64,000 nucleotides of DNA from the NCBI GenBank assembly GCA_022747635.1, contig JAKTNV010000005.1, positions 86,949,969-87,013,968 on the forward strand. The letters run 5' to 3'. The DNA comes from Hetaerina americana. Its lineage: Eukaryota > Arthropoda > Insecta > Odonata > Calopterygidae. The translations under genes and the position numbers were made by a program. Below are positions 12,804-27,800 of the stretch, piece by piece. Every line of letters starts with the position of its first letter. Within the stretch, counting starts at the first letter, position 1. The notes beneath the pieces were generated by a model. The model was given only the letters and a program-made list of their open reading frames with translations. It searched no databases and was not told the DNA's origin.

Positions 12804-15800
12804 CTGCAGGAAAAGAAAAAAAAAAGAGCTAATTGCAGTAATTTCGTGATGGTCATATCCTAATGTGACGACAATACTGTGACATAACAAATGAGAATCA
12901 CAGGGAATGAATTAAATACACTTGAGAGATTCCGACGGCACTCTTTTGTAAAGCACCTTTCACACGACTCCAATGAAATTTTGAGAAGGCAAATTGTACA
13001 AAATGTCTTGAAGGTATATTTGTAGGGTCTAAGTCATCAAACTCCAATAATTGAATCAAAAAATGAATGAGGTTTTCATAAAGTCAAAAATTCTTTAATG
13101 TACATACCAGGTGTATAAGCTTAAATCCAATGTTTACCCACAGATGGCGATAATAAGCTATTAAGTTACCATGGACACACCATTCTTTTTTTTATGAAAT
13201 TGACATCTGCAAACAAATTAATCGGTGCACATCATCAGCAAATTCATACAACAACCTAAATATTTCGTAAGGCAATTACGTCAAGTTTCTTGCCCAAAAA
13301 AGAACACATGCAGAAAGCTTTGCTTTTCCGCTTTAATTTGAAGAAATCAGGTGCCGAATCAGATAAAATGCTTGTTGTGGCCAATGGTGACTGTGCTTTA
13401 TAGGAAACAACATGCAGAGATTGGTTTTATTGGTTTAAAGATGGCCATTTTGACCTGAGTGATAAGGAGTGTGAAAATCGGCCTAGGAAGGTTGAGGTCC
13501 ATCAATTGCAGGCTCTTTTGGACGAAGATGATATGCAATCACAAAAAATGCTTGCCGAGCAATTGGACGTTACTCAACCAGCCATTTCCATGTGCCTTCA
13601 TGCCATGGGAAAGGTTCAAAAGTTTGGAAAATGGGTGCGACATGGATTGAGCGATTAGCAAATGGAGTGATGTCAAAACACATGCGAAATCTTCCCTGCC
13701 AGACAACAAAGAAAGTCGTTCTCGCATCGGATGGTTACTAGCAATTTAAAGTGGATACACTTTGAAAATCTTAAATGCAAAAAATCGATATATCGATTGA
13801 ATCGATATTGATGGTTGATCCTGATCAACCATCGATATTGTCCACAAGACCAAATCGCTTCGGACGGAAGACGAAGCATTTTTTGCATTTGGAGGGATCA
13901 TCAGGGTGTCATCTACTATGAGCTCTTGAAACCTGGTGAAACTGTAAATGCCCATCTTTACCACCAACAATTGATCAAATTACAAGCAAATAGTCAGTTC
14001 AATCAGAGTTTATACTGTTGTGAAGTTACACCTTGGACCCAAAACTCAAAATCTTTCATTTTATGTGCACTGTGGATAAAAGTAATCATCTCTTATTACA
14101 TAGAAAATTAAATCAGCTTCATCTTGAATTAAAATTATTGTGAAATGCTTTACGGTTTTAAAAGCATTACAAAATTTTTGCTACAAAGTCTGGACGGTTT
14201 AAAGACAGTTGTTGTCCACTGTGTTGACAAAATTCATCATCCAACTCACCCCTGGAAGTGATAGCTTATCATTACTGAAAGACAGAAGCAAAAAGGAGCT
14301 GACCAGATTTCCTAGAGATTGAATGACTTACCTCCCTTCAGTTATCACTAAAGGCAAATATGTTAATCTGGAAATCGTAACAAAAATGTCAATTTCAAAC
14401 CTTCTCGGTCAGCCATGGAATCAAAGAAGCACCAAGGGGCATCTGGTCCGGATCCCTGCCGAACAAAGGCCACGTAGTGCGAAGTTTCAATGCACACAAC
14501 TGCAAAGAGCTCCATGTACAGTCGTGGAATGGGGCAGTGGTCTTGCAGGATGGCAAATTCCGGCGGGACAGAGAGTGGGATAGGATGGTGGGTGCGACGT
14601 CGCTCATGTCCGTGGGCCTGCGAGAGGAAAGAGAGAGAGATGAGGAGGAGAGGTGGTGGTGAGTCAAGCGCATACCCCATTTTTATGTGAAGGACTTGAA
14701 ATGTTCACACGCTTTGGGATTGAGAACCATTATCACCACTTAGAGATTTGGAGGTGCACTGACCATCACATTATTACAATCACCAATAACAATAGGACTA
14801 CTACACTGTCTGCTGGACATCAATGATGATATTTTAATGGGTAACCTGATGAGGATGAGTGGTGCTATCATGAACATGACGATTTCACCACTCATGATGG
14901 TGAACACAATGCAGAATATCCAAGCTCCCATTCGAACAAAGTTTCTTGCATCATATGGGTATTCCATCTAACTTGAAAAGTCGTGAATGGCTGATAAAAG
15001 CATTGATGATTTTATTCTTGGGAATGTGGAACCGTAAAGATGAAAGTTTAAAAAAAAAAAAAATCCTTCTTTCTTTAGGCTAGGTAAAATCCATGAAATC
15101 TTCAACAAATCATGTGAATTAACAGTGGCAGTAAAGGACACTTAACTTTGAAACTATGGTAGCTGATATGTAGCCTAAATTTAATACAGACCTCTTAACT
15201 CCTTTATGAAAAGTTGTACTTGAAAATTTTACTGCAAGGAGTTTTATAATTTAAATTTAATAGACCAGTTTCTTCAAACTAATTGGCACTGTTTATATCA
15301 TATCGTTCACTACATTAGTAGTAAAACATTACCATATATGCATAAACCATAAACACAGTAATCAACCCGTAGGTCAGTTGGGTAGGTGATGGTAGAGTTC
15401 ACCCAGTACTAAGCCCTATACAGCGTGTGAAATTCACACATCAGGGTAGAGGGGCCAGTTCCTTTCCCTGTGCTGGTTATGGTTTCCCAGGAAGAACTGG
15501 TACCCGAAAAATCACATAGTTTGGGTGGAGCTGCAGGTGCTCAGGTAGGCTTGCCTGGGAATTGAACCCTGGCCCTCCAGTAGGTAGTCCAGCGCTCTAC
15601 TCCCTGGACTACCGCGACCCCTCACATTTGCATATGTACTTAACATATCTTTGCCACATCAAATCAGTTTTAAATTCACCTTAACACCGCAAAACCTATA
15701 CTTGAGATCTCACTGTTCTTTGAAAATGAGTTCACTCCCATTTCCCTGAATGGTACGGGGGATATCATAACCTCCCTCACACCCTTTGATATTACCGTTT

Positions 15801-18800
15801 CCAGGCATGGCGAGCAAAATGCAATGCTTTCCAATCCACTCCCACACTGCCCAAAACACTCCCTGCATTCGTGGCTGGCTAATTTTCCACAGACAATGCA
15901 CTGGCGGGGTGCTGTAATTGAAAAAGAAAAATATGAAAATGGACAGTTGTATATGTTTTATTATGCTAAATGATTGACTTGCAAGCTACACATGGTGAAT
16001 GAATATTTACAACATTTATTTCCAGAGGTCTAAGGATTTATTTAGAGTTGTACAGTGTCCTTTGTTTTATGTAACTTCTGCAAAAGATGGGCATTTAGAT
16101 AAACATGAACAAAACAAGAAAATAACTACTTCTTTTCCGAAGCTCAACATATTACTTGACTACTTACTAGAGGTGCACAAGCATCATTATTATTGAGTTA
16201 GAATGGAATTTAGTCAACATTCCAGCAAACTCAGACGCACTGTTTGCATACAAGCAAGCTTTCTTGAATGTTGAATTCCTGAACCAGGAAAAAATAAACA
16301 ATTTTGGGTTTATCAATAATATCAAAAAACCAAAGAATGAGATGCAAGTTTAAGAACATTTATAAGAAGATTGAAATTAGAAGATTTAACCATTGATGTT
16401 AGAACATCACTAGACACTCTGCCTCAGACTGATTACGTTCAGTGCATGGGTAACGCTTTCAAAACAAACATATAATGGGAATTGGTAGCAGATTAATTGG
16501 AGTAATAATAATAAATGATATTTCAAAGGTGAAGTCTTCTGTTAAATATTACTTCTGCAACAACTCAAGTAAAGTGTGATTCATTTCAATGAATGAAATA
16601 CAGTGCAACACTAACTCCTTGAGGGTTATAGTGCAGTAAGTCTCTTAAATGTGGATAAAATGGGTCTTTCCTTTGAATGTTTCCTTGAAATGACATTCCC
16701 ATTTAATGGTGAAATATATCAGGAAAAACTAGACGGAACGTTTAGCAGGAAGAGAAGAAAAATCCCTCTCTGAAATGATAATTACTCAGCACATACTATG
16801 ATTGCACAAGAGCACAAGGTTATGCAGGTGATATTCTTGTTGCCAAAGTTAACATCCAAGATGTCATCAATGGATCAAGGCATAACACACAGTTTGAGGC
16901 AAATGCACAGGATGAAATGTGTTCAATAATTATGAAATATTGAAAATGAAAACCTCCCCGAATACATCAATTTTTACAATATAACTGCTCAACATAAAAT
17001 ATTACAGAAATAAATGATGAAGAGACCAGTACTAACATCTTCAGAGAAGATGGTTTTCAGAATTATTATTCAAGACCTGATGAATAAGACAAGTTTATCC
17101 CATTTCCTCGAGGAATGGTCCAGAATTAAATCAGAGTTTAGTATCATGTGATGATGAATATGAGATGTTAGTCAGTGAGGATGATAACTCCACCGTAACT
17201 GACACGCCCTCAGGGACTGCTTTTCTCATTGTCAGTGACAAATGATGATTTGGAGCCAGAAGAGGAATGAAATTTAGTTTTTAACTGTGAAGCAGTACTT
17301 TCTGCAGCTCAGGCATCAAAAGCCCCGATAAAATTTTGCAGCTACAGTCTGCAGAAACTCATTGATGGATAACAAAATGTTTAGTGCCATTTCATGGAAA
17401 TATAAAAGTTAGAGAGTGAAAAAACATACAATGACGATGGACTACTTCAAAGCTTAAAAATCTAATGAGTTCAATGTCTGTTTCTGTTCGGAGTTCAATG
17501 TCTCAATACAATGTGTTTTTAATTCATTTTTCAAATTGCCCTTTGTGATTTTAACATGTACATCATTTGTGTTGCATTTTGTTTAGCTGTTTATTGTAAA
17601 CAATTGTTGAAACAACTTCAAGTTATTAATATTTATTCATATCCTCTAATGATATGCTACACAGGCATTTCCTCTGGTTCAAAATGTCCATAGGTAAGAG
17701 CATCTTTCATACCCTGAGGCAGTTTCACTCATCCGAGTTCAACTGAATAACATATTGCAACAGGAAATTATATAGCTATCAGATTTGCGTACAACTAAAC
17801 TAAATTATTGTGTAATTTCCACCATTGACAACATGCCTGCACTTTCACTTAACATATAATTTTGGTTTTAAAAGCCAATTTTGAATGCATTAATCGAGAA
17901 TAATTAAATTTGCTGGAAAAAACTTAGCTTTACCCAACTGTAATGATTGCAGGAAATAATAAATTTAAGTCTTCACAATGACTGATGAGGACAGATTAAA
18001 TTCATGTGCCTACCATATGAACATCAAAACATGTGATTTAAGAGCAAGTTATGATTAAAGAACAACATTTTACTTTAAGTGAAAATTACATTACAATGGA
18101 ATATTTTGAACATATTAATCATGAAGATATCGCTCTTGTTCGATTTCTTCATTCCTACTTACAACTGAGTAAATAAGGAACCAGTCATTCAAGAGTACAT
18201 AATGAAATATGTAATCAGAACATCTAATAATCTTCATTGCAGTCATTACAATTTTGCAGCTTAGCATGGCAATTTTCATTATAACCAACACAAGGGTTTT
18301 CCCTCTTGATTTTAAAAATAAGGAATGTGCATCATTATACATTATTTATCCTTCCATAGGATAATACCAATTTGTGCTCAACACAATAACTTCTACACGA
18401 CATGCGCACTGTGGAAAACTGAAGGGACCTGTGCTTAACTGGTATTAGAGACTTTATCTTCCATAATATTATAACTATGAATGTGTGCCCTTTTCATTAC
18501 GAAAGAGATAAATAGAGAGCATGATAATACACAATGGGAACTTAATGGTGGATGGTGACACATTTGTGGAATGTTTTCATTATGATGATGAAAATACACA
18601 GTCTGTAGAAAAGTGGAGTCCAAGGCATATTCTGGTTTTCGGTTATTGATTCAGAGTTGTTTGAAAAAAAACTTACCGAATACCAGATATGCTTATAGAG
18701 CCACAACCCTAATAGACCTGCAGGCATGAGAAACAGCACAAATAATCATTGGGATAATGAGCAGTCCACATTCTGGTGACTGTAATAAATACAGCACATA

Positions 18801-21800
18801 ACTTGAAAAGCTAAGTATCTCCCACACTGCAGCCTTTTCCTTTCCTGTCACAGGCATTAATACTGATCTTACAAAGTCTTCTGCCCCACTTTTCCCCTTT
18901 TTCAAGCTATTAATGAGCTCTAATAATGCTTCCTTTCATGCTATCCCAGACTCCATAATAATCTTCCAGAGATGCTATCCATCCCTACACCCTTCTTCCT
19001 TTTCATTTCATTTAATGTTTCTCTAACTCAATATCAAGTCTGTCTGTCTGGATGCAAGCAATTACTATTCTCCTTATAGTACCATACTAACTCGCCATAA
19101 TATCTCCACCACACAGTTCTTCTGCATACTCCCTCCATCTTTCCTGAATCTATTCTTCTTTGATTATTAATAATTTTAATCTCATATCTCTCATAGTACA
19201 AATGGAGTTTCCTTTCTTACTTTGCTTACTCACATGGAAAGCACACCCATTTCATCCCATCTCTGTAAGCTCTTCATTTTCTCACTTTGCTTGTGCCCAC
19301 CACATCACTTTGCTCGATTAGTTACTCCCCTTTAATTAATTGGCAGTGAAATGATTGACTAGGGATTGCAGCTTATTGCTGAAAGGAACTTGTTCATGTT
19401 GAACTGATTTTTAATGAATCACTCCATGCCCATATAATCAAAACCTACCCATATAATCCAGGCTACCATATGAAGAGCTCAGAAAATTAATTTAAATCAG
19501 AATACTAGCCTGGTAATTTGCAATAGTTTCTTTTAATTTAATGTGTAGTTAAAAAATCAAAGTCATAAATAAGAAGATAAAAGAATTATGTAAGTTCAAA
19601 ACATGATAATTCGGGCCAGGGAGAAACCATGGCCATCTCGGACAAATGACTAGGCTGAATATTGTTTCAACAGTTCTTATGAATATCAATTCTTTTTTTC
19701 CCAATGTGTCTCTAAATTGCATAAAGTTTAAATTATGTTTCAACAAATGTCTCAGCTTTGATCTACACTTCTGCCAAAGAATAAGTAACAAAAAAAACAG
19801 CACTAAAGAATCTAATTGTTATGATTTCCTGCACAGGTGCTACCTATCAATCCAAATGTGCATCATTTAATTCACCTCAAAATGTTTGATTAGGTTGGGT
19901 AGGCTAGTCCAGATGGGCCAAATTTGCTACTCATATATTTGAAGGCACAGCATCTACGGAGTGGTTGCCGTGTGAATACAAGTGATTAAGCTGCAGGGAA
20001 AATAAACGATAAGGAAAGGCTTACTGAGAGCTGTTTCATGGCCTGATCAACACACCCGGTATCCAAGAGGCAATGAAGAGGGAGCACCCGGTTACTACAT
20101 GTAACATTGATGCTTAGGAAAGTCAGTATCTATGGAGTTATTACACACGCCAATGACAAATATCTTTAAAAAAATATACAAATACCAGACCTTAGAAGAT
20201 GCATTGTAGAAAACAAGCGGTTACCTGCTTAGAATGGCGATTAACTACGATAATAACTGAATGAGTTGGACTGTTGTCTTTGCACCTATGCACCATTGAA
20301 AGGAACTGGGACTGACCGCTACTACATATGTAAGCTCGTGACCTAAATGTCCACATTTCATCATCAAACAATGCTTAATTTATAGGAATCAATTTTCTTA
20401 AGTAACAAAATAGATAACAGTCAACATAAGTACCACTAAAATACAACTATCAACTCAAAAGGTTACTTTAATTACAATGGGAGACATATGAACTGGGTGC
20501 AGTGAGTGCTTTTGCAAATGCATCACCAAGAAGTGAATTTGCGGCCTCCTTGCCAGTGGCCAAATGTGTCCACTAGATCTTCACTTGAAATAAAGAGGGT
20601 GAATATGTTTCCTCCTCCCTTATGTTTTCCTGACAGTTATGACAGACATGCATTCTACAAATTGTGCAGTCATACTGGAAAACTATTATTGGCTGAATAC
20701 TACACCACAGATTTACCATTCCTTGTGACTTGAAAAGCTGTTACACAACCACTGCATTAATCATGAAACAACCATCCTTATAAAAGTGCAATATTAGAAC
20801 GTCAGCGAACATTTTCTGATATTCCGAAAATAGTGAAAGAAACTTTTTTGCACTCCTTATGAGAAACAGCTGCAGGTTTCATTAACAGTGAACTCTTGTT
20901 AGCAATATTCTTTGAAAGGATTTGGAATACTGAATGTGCTAATCAGTGCAGATCACCGTTGGATTTTGATGGCACGTTTCAGGTGCAATGCGAGTTGCAT
21001 AATGTAAGTGTAAGGCTTATTAAAAATTTATGACTTGAAAGAATTATTATTACTCATTCTGTAGGTTGTCAGTGATAATCTATGACAAGAGACATTTCAT
21101 TTAGTCAATACAATGAAAAATGTAACAACTCTTGGTGAAATACTTCCTCAATACCTACATCATTGAAACTTTATAAATCAATATTTAGTAATTTGGCAGA
21201 ATCTTATATTAATGTAATGAATTCCATTATAACCAAATCCTGCAAAATAATTAACTGTGGCATGCATCAGTTTAATTTATACTAGTAGCTTCTGAAGCAA
21301 GTCCATGAGTATGTCTTATTTGTAACTCATTTCTTGAAAATTCCATGCACTATGTATTTAATGATACACAAGAAACTTAAACTGCTTGGCAAGTGGAATA
21401 ATCATTAAATGGTTAATTTTTACTATTATAGCTTTCAAAATGATGGAAACACTTTCAGCATTAGATGTTAAACGAAGAATTTATAATGCTATGATGGCCA
21501 TAAAGACTTTACTATTGTTCTCTGAATTTTAAATAACACAATTTTTGTCCACTTCTTGGAAACTATTTATCTCGGCTTAAAATAACACAAGACAACATTT
21601 GCTTTACACTATTTCGACAACAAAACAACCAAATTTTCAAAACAAATGGATGCAATTATGTATCAAGGTTTGCTGAAGCCACAAAAAATAAAACAGGACA
21701 TTCATGTCATCGTGATATTTTTCATTTGAAATACATAGTTTAACAACCATTTTTTCACCGCTCCCGACTTCAAGGAAATATTGCTTGAGGTGATTTGGAT

Positions 21801-24800
21801 GTTTTGACATGAGAAATTATCTTTTTTACATACGATATATTATTCAATTAATTTACCTCAGATTAGACTACATATGCAAGGATGACAAATTTTAATTAGG
21901 CACTTGTTTGAATGCACACAAGAGGTAACCAAAACGTGTTGACTGCCATTAGTGGCAATGGCTTTGGAGGAAAATATGAAACGATGGACTTGCTAATAAG
22001 GAAAATGTGCCACCAAGGACCATGCTAACAAGACTCCACTGAAGTGCCGCAGGACGTGTAGTGCACATTCAATTGATATAGTTTTCATTCATACTACATG
22101 TCCCACTCCCTGTATGTACAATGTGTACCGTGACAATATATGTCCATGTATTTCTGGACTCTTAAACCAATGTGTTGTACTTTTGAACAAGCTTGAGGTG
22201 CGATGGAGAGCTGGTAAAATAACAGTACTTATCCATCCATCCAGGAAAACATTTTCCACCCTCTCATTAGTCCTCTTCGTATGGATCCTACATCACGGAT
22301 GAAACTGTTAATACAGGATTTCATTGCACTGAACAAAACAGATTAAAAGTACTCAATTGACCTTCTCCTCTCATAGAGTACTGTGCTTCCTCGCAGTACT
22401 ACCTCTTTCTCTGAATTCAATCTTTCATTCTGAGAATATTCATTTCCTATATCACAATGGTATGCACAGTGAGTGAAATGAAAAACTGAATGAGACAATG
22501 GACATTAATAAGTAAACACGCAAACACAGTAGAGTGCCAAATATTAGAAATCCCATTCTCTGATGGATGAATTATCGACAGCTTCCAGCATGAGATTCCC
22601 AAACGCATCCCACCCTCTCCTCTACCCTCCACTATGACACACACACAACCTCTATGGAACATCTTTCCTGACTAATCTTGAGCACTGTTGAATACCAATG
22701 ACTTCTAATGACTTCACATGATGCACTAGAGTCCCCAAGTTTAAGAAGATCCCACGTAAAAAATAAATAACCTCATTTAAATGGAATATATAATCGAATT
22801 ACTTCAAAAATTAATATGGTAGTAATTCACAAGTAATTTAGAAAAAAACAATAGTAATATGAGCTCAATGGAGTCATCACACTTGCCAAATCTATTTCTA
22901 GGTGACTAATGGCTAAGGTAACTAATTTATTAAGTTTCCAGCTAAATTAAAGGGGAGCTTAACTTAAAGAGAAATGGCACTCATTTTCTTTTGCATTGTT
23001 CAGCCGTAATGATGCGGCATATGGTCACAACTATTCTCACTCAAACACAAATTTTACCATCCACCAGTTAATTGCACTTCAATTCAATTGAATCTCAATG
23101 AAGCTTCTACAGATGAATGTCACTAACAGAGTGATCAGCTGTCAACTAACGTTTATCATCCCAAGAGCATTTGTTGGCATTTTTTATGTCACATTACTTT
23201 GGTGGAAATGAATTATTTGGGATTTTCACTCAAGCGCTTGGTGACTTATGAATGAAATGATTACGGAGTCAAGTTTGTTGTGATGTCATGTTCACTGCAT
23301 TTGTCTAATTACTTCAAATGTGGAGAGAGGTCATCCATAATCCTCCTCCTCATGAGTTCAAGGTTGTCCATTCTATCCGAAGGCAAAACTCTTCAACTTG
23401 TGGCTACGATGAGCTATATCAAGACCGCAAGTTGAAGGATGAGGATTGACTTCATAAAATTTGCATATTTTCCATCAAAGACCTTCACTACATGCCCATT
23501 TCATCCGTATTGTGAATCTGAGATTATTGCAAGGCATTGTAATCATTAGGCTTGCAAATTAATGTTCCATAAATTACTCTACGGCACCAATACAAGCACT
23601 CGTGATACTCCTTTATCATGAATAACATGCCTCCTCCTGTACCGCCATTACCAACCACTAATTGCTATTGAAGTTCTCCGCACGTGGCTTTTTGGCAATG
23701 TTTTTATGCTTTAAATTGTATGCCCGTGCCATGCATTTCTACTTCGAATGATCACTTATTCACATACCACCTGTGCTAACTTTTAACTTCCTCTAATATA
23801 ATTTCCCAAACCTACCTTTCTCTTTGGTGGAAACACGTATAATTCATACCTTCATGTAAACAGATGGACCCAAGTCTTCTTCAGTTTCTAATTGAATAGT
23901 ATGCAAAGCGATTCCAAACTCCCAACACAAACTTCCATGTCCCATTTCTTAAGAAACTTAACCTTTTTTAATGCTCCCACAGATCTCTTTCCATAGTACT
24001 GATGCACTTCTGTTAACTCATAAAAGATTACCATTTACTATGTGGGATCACATCACACTACTGCTGACATCTGGTGGTGATTCCGAGAACTTTTCAAACC
24101 ACCCTCGTATTATAATTTATTCGAACCATATTCATAGAAACCTGCAATCTAAATGTGTATTTTGGCAGATTGCAACTGTGGCTGCTTCTCGTGACCCTTT
24201 AATAAGCTATCTCAAGTACAGGGTTGGACTATGTCCGGATTAGTGAGGCGCATCTTAAACTGACATTTGAGCAACCCTATTCACGTTAGCTTCAGAATGA
24301 TATTTAAAATAAGAGGAATCAGTGTCTACTTTAACAGTAACATTACTCAGGAAGCATTCATTTAATGCTCATCACATAAGCCCAAAGCAGTGCATGGAGT
24401 GGTAGAGAGGTTGGTAGCACTTAATGGTTGGGGGCACCGGAAATCAGTGACCTTGATTTGTGAGCTCTGTGGGAGGGGAGAGGGATGTGGTGGAGATGAT
24501 TAGGGGACGACAAGTGACCATCTCTGATCATCTGTTTTTTGATAAATAACTAAGGGAGGAAGTGGGCACTGGTGGACATTAGCATCAGTAAAACTAGCTA
24601 ACACTCCGACGTTTAGCTGTACTTAGTATATAATAAAAGTTCAAATCAATGGGTCAGACCGTTATATCTACAAATTACTTACAATGAGCACAGTTATTTT
24701 CAGCATATAATTTAAAACATTTACTTTGAGTCTTATGTGAAAGGTTTGGAAATTGTAGAGGCTTGAATTTTGTGACTGATGATATTCAGCAAATAAAACT

Positions 24801-27800
24801 TTAACCGTTGATTTTTCTGTGCAATGGCACGGCATTCTATGAATTAAAGGAAGGATTTGAACAGCACATGACTGATAAGCCCTATTTCCTTCTTATCGCA
24901 TTAATATCCAACATTATCTCTTTCCTTCTTCATTCCTTCTAAGTGCCTTGATGTTGCCTACAAACCTATTCTCTTCATTCCTTTACCCCAATTATCCAGA
25001 AATTCTTTCTTCTATTGCAGTTGTCAACAGCCTACTACTCCCAATATTTCCTTTACCTGCTTTATTTGCCTTTTGCAGATTTTGTACAGCAGCTTACTCT
25101 TTTTGTCTGCCATATTAAAAAAAATTAGTCACTGGTCTTCCTCTCTGCCCAACTCTTTACTTTCTCCATTCATCTCCATACCTACATTTCAAAAGCCTCT
25201 CTATCAATGACAATCCTCTCACTTCAAAGACCAGGTTTCAGATCAATAAAGTTCTACACTCCATATTAATCCTCACTAATTTTTCCCATACTCATTATCT
25301 TTCCCGTATCACCAGTTATTTCTTTTGCCATTATTTCTTTCATTAAGATGATTCTTCTAATCCCTCAATACTACGCACGTTTTCCTCCAAAATAATTCCC
25401 AAATACAACATGACATTGCTCTTCTTTTCTCCCTCCTACTTTAACTTGGCTTGCCCGCCTCTTGAGAATGCCATTACTTTTGTTTTCTCGTGCGTAATCT
25501 TCATTCCATACCACATACATTCCCCTTGTAAAGCACTCAACAATAACTGCAATCCCTTGGTCATTTGACTAATTATTACTGTATCATTTGTAAACCAAAC
25601 CGAATCACCTTGCTGCCTACTTTTATTCCCAGCTCAAGCCCTTATCATGCCACCCTTATGATTCCCTCAGCGTGTACGTTGGAGATAGAGTGATAATGGC
25701 CAACTCTGCTGACCCTATCCCATTAAAATGACTGCCCCTCCAGATTCTTCCTTGGCCACCCTTGTGCCTTTTCATGGAAGTACAAGTTATAAATGAGTTG
25801 CCAATCCCTCCAGTCTACTACCATCAGCTCTTCCAGCAACTTTGTCCACCCTACTTGGTCAAATGGGTTCCTTCAAATCAGCAAAGCACATGGGGACACA
25901 ATAATTATACTTTATTTTTCTTCCTACTATTGTTCCATCACTGCAATGGCATCATGGTTTCCTCTTCCCTTTCTTCTCCCAAATGATCTTTTCACCCAGG
26001 TGACTGTTCACATGATTGCCCATGCATAACTTTCTATTGATAATTCTCATAGCTACCTTTGCTGCACCACATCCTACCATTTTAATCTTTTTTGAAGTGG
26101 GATCAGAATTGGTTTAATGAAATTTTCCTGCCAAATTCCTCCCTCTTAAATAGTATGCACAAAACCAAAAATTCACTTCATAACATTTTTCCCCAAGTCT
26201 TCAGCAATTCTGCAGATATCACCTATATAGTCTAGCGCATCTTAATTTCCCTTAGAGATTTTTCTCTCAGATCTATAATTCCTGGATGCACACCTGGATT
26301 ATCAGTAGAGTGCCAGGATTGCTTTTATCACTACCAACTGCATTCTAGGGCTCACTTGCTCTTTATTCATTACTCAGCACCATAGTGACACAATGTTTTC
26401 CCTCGGCCTAACTATAAATAACTCTGTAACTATGTATTACTCCACTAAACCCTACTCTCTCCCTATCTCAACTCATGCAAACCCAACATATCTATACTTC
26501 CTTTCTCCATTTCTCTCAAGATGTTTGCTAACTTCCCTGTACTTAACATCAGCCTAATATTTCATCTCCCTATCCTAACTATTGCAGTCTTCTTGTATGT
26601 CTACTTTTCCACATGTGCAAGGTCCCCGCCAGTACAGCTCGATTGACTAGTTCATGCAAACCCTTCCACCACATCAAGATGGTATTCCATTAGGGGGGAT
26701 TGATAGTACATAATGATGAGGCTAGTAAACTGCAAGCAATCAAATCAGTAATTTTAACTATGTGAAATTTTGCAAAGGGTAATTGGAATGAGAAATTGAA
26801 TCAATGAAATGATGACAAACTAACTAAATAATTTGGTAAGAGACACATGCTAGACGTTTATGTAATGTGCCACCGAAAATTAGAGACTGCTATGGCTTGG
26901 AAAATGAATTTATGCACAAAATTATTCATTGGTACCTTCTCCTTATCAATGTTCCACCATAAAACCTAAATAATGGAAAATTTTAAGGTGCTATGAAGAA
27001 CATTCCAATTTCATTATCACTGTCATCTAAATGTACATCATCATATAATTTAAAAATCACAGCTGTGTCTCCTTGGCAAAGAAGATAAGTCCTGGGTAAC
27101 AGACTCAGGTAAGATCAAAAATGTATGATTTGAAGTAATACAATGTTTCCATGATTAACAAATAATTATATGCATTGGGAGACTTCAAATAAAAGAAACT
27201 AATATATTGTTAAGTCTGTTTGATGAATTGCATCAGGTTGGTTTTCAGTGTTGCAATTAGTTTTAAATCACTAACACACAGTACAAGGACCAGGGTGATT
27301 TTCGCTTGAAAAGACAAAGCTCATACTTGGAATAGCATAAGAAAGAAATTTGCCACACAAAAGAATTGGGGATTAAGAGTCAACACTATGAGATAAGGAG
27401 TTAGACTTACAATCCTCAATAATATCGGTGACATCCAAGAGTTGTGACGGGAGAATGCGAGGGTACACTTTGAAGGATTTGCCAAAACGAGGCATCTGGA
27501 CAATAAGGCAGGAGGGCACCTCCTTCAGTTTGACATCACTCGCCAGAATACTTTGCTCAAAGAGCTGCTGAACACTGGGAAGAGACAATCTGTCATCCTG
27601 AGGACAAAGGAAACAGGGAATCACCACAAAGAATAGACTCCACTCCACACTATGCCTGAAACAGCAAATTTAACTACTATAAATCTCCAGGTGAAAAACT
27701 TGCAAGTAACAACACACTTTCTCTACTGTACCCGATATAGGTACATATAACTTCACTTGAGGGTGGACTTAAAAAATTGTACTTTTCCCAAATGGAATTA

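Larger units (their letters stand above)
15912..27410. other. CYLD intron 8 (11.5 kb), repeat-rich
   Basis: The largest intron of the gene. It holds LINE relics on the minus strand at about 18.9-19.3 kb and 24.9-26.7 kb (listed separately). The rest (15.9-18.9 and 19.3-24.9 kb) is AT-rich with no exon or repeat I can name. Confidence 0.85.
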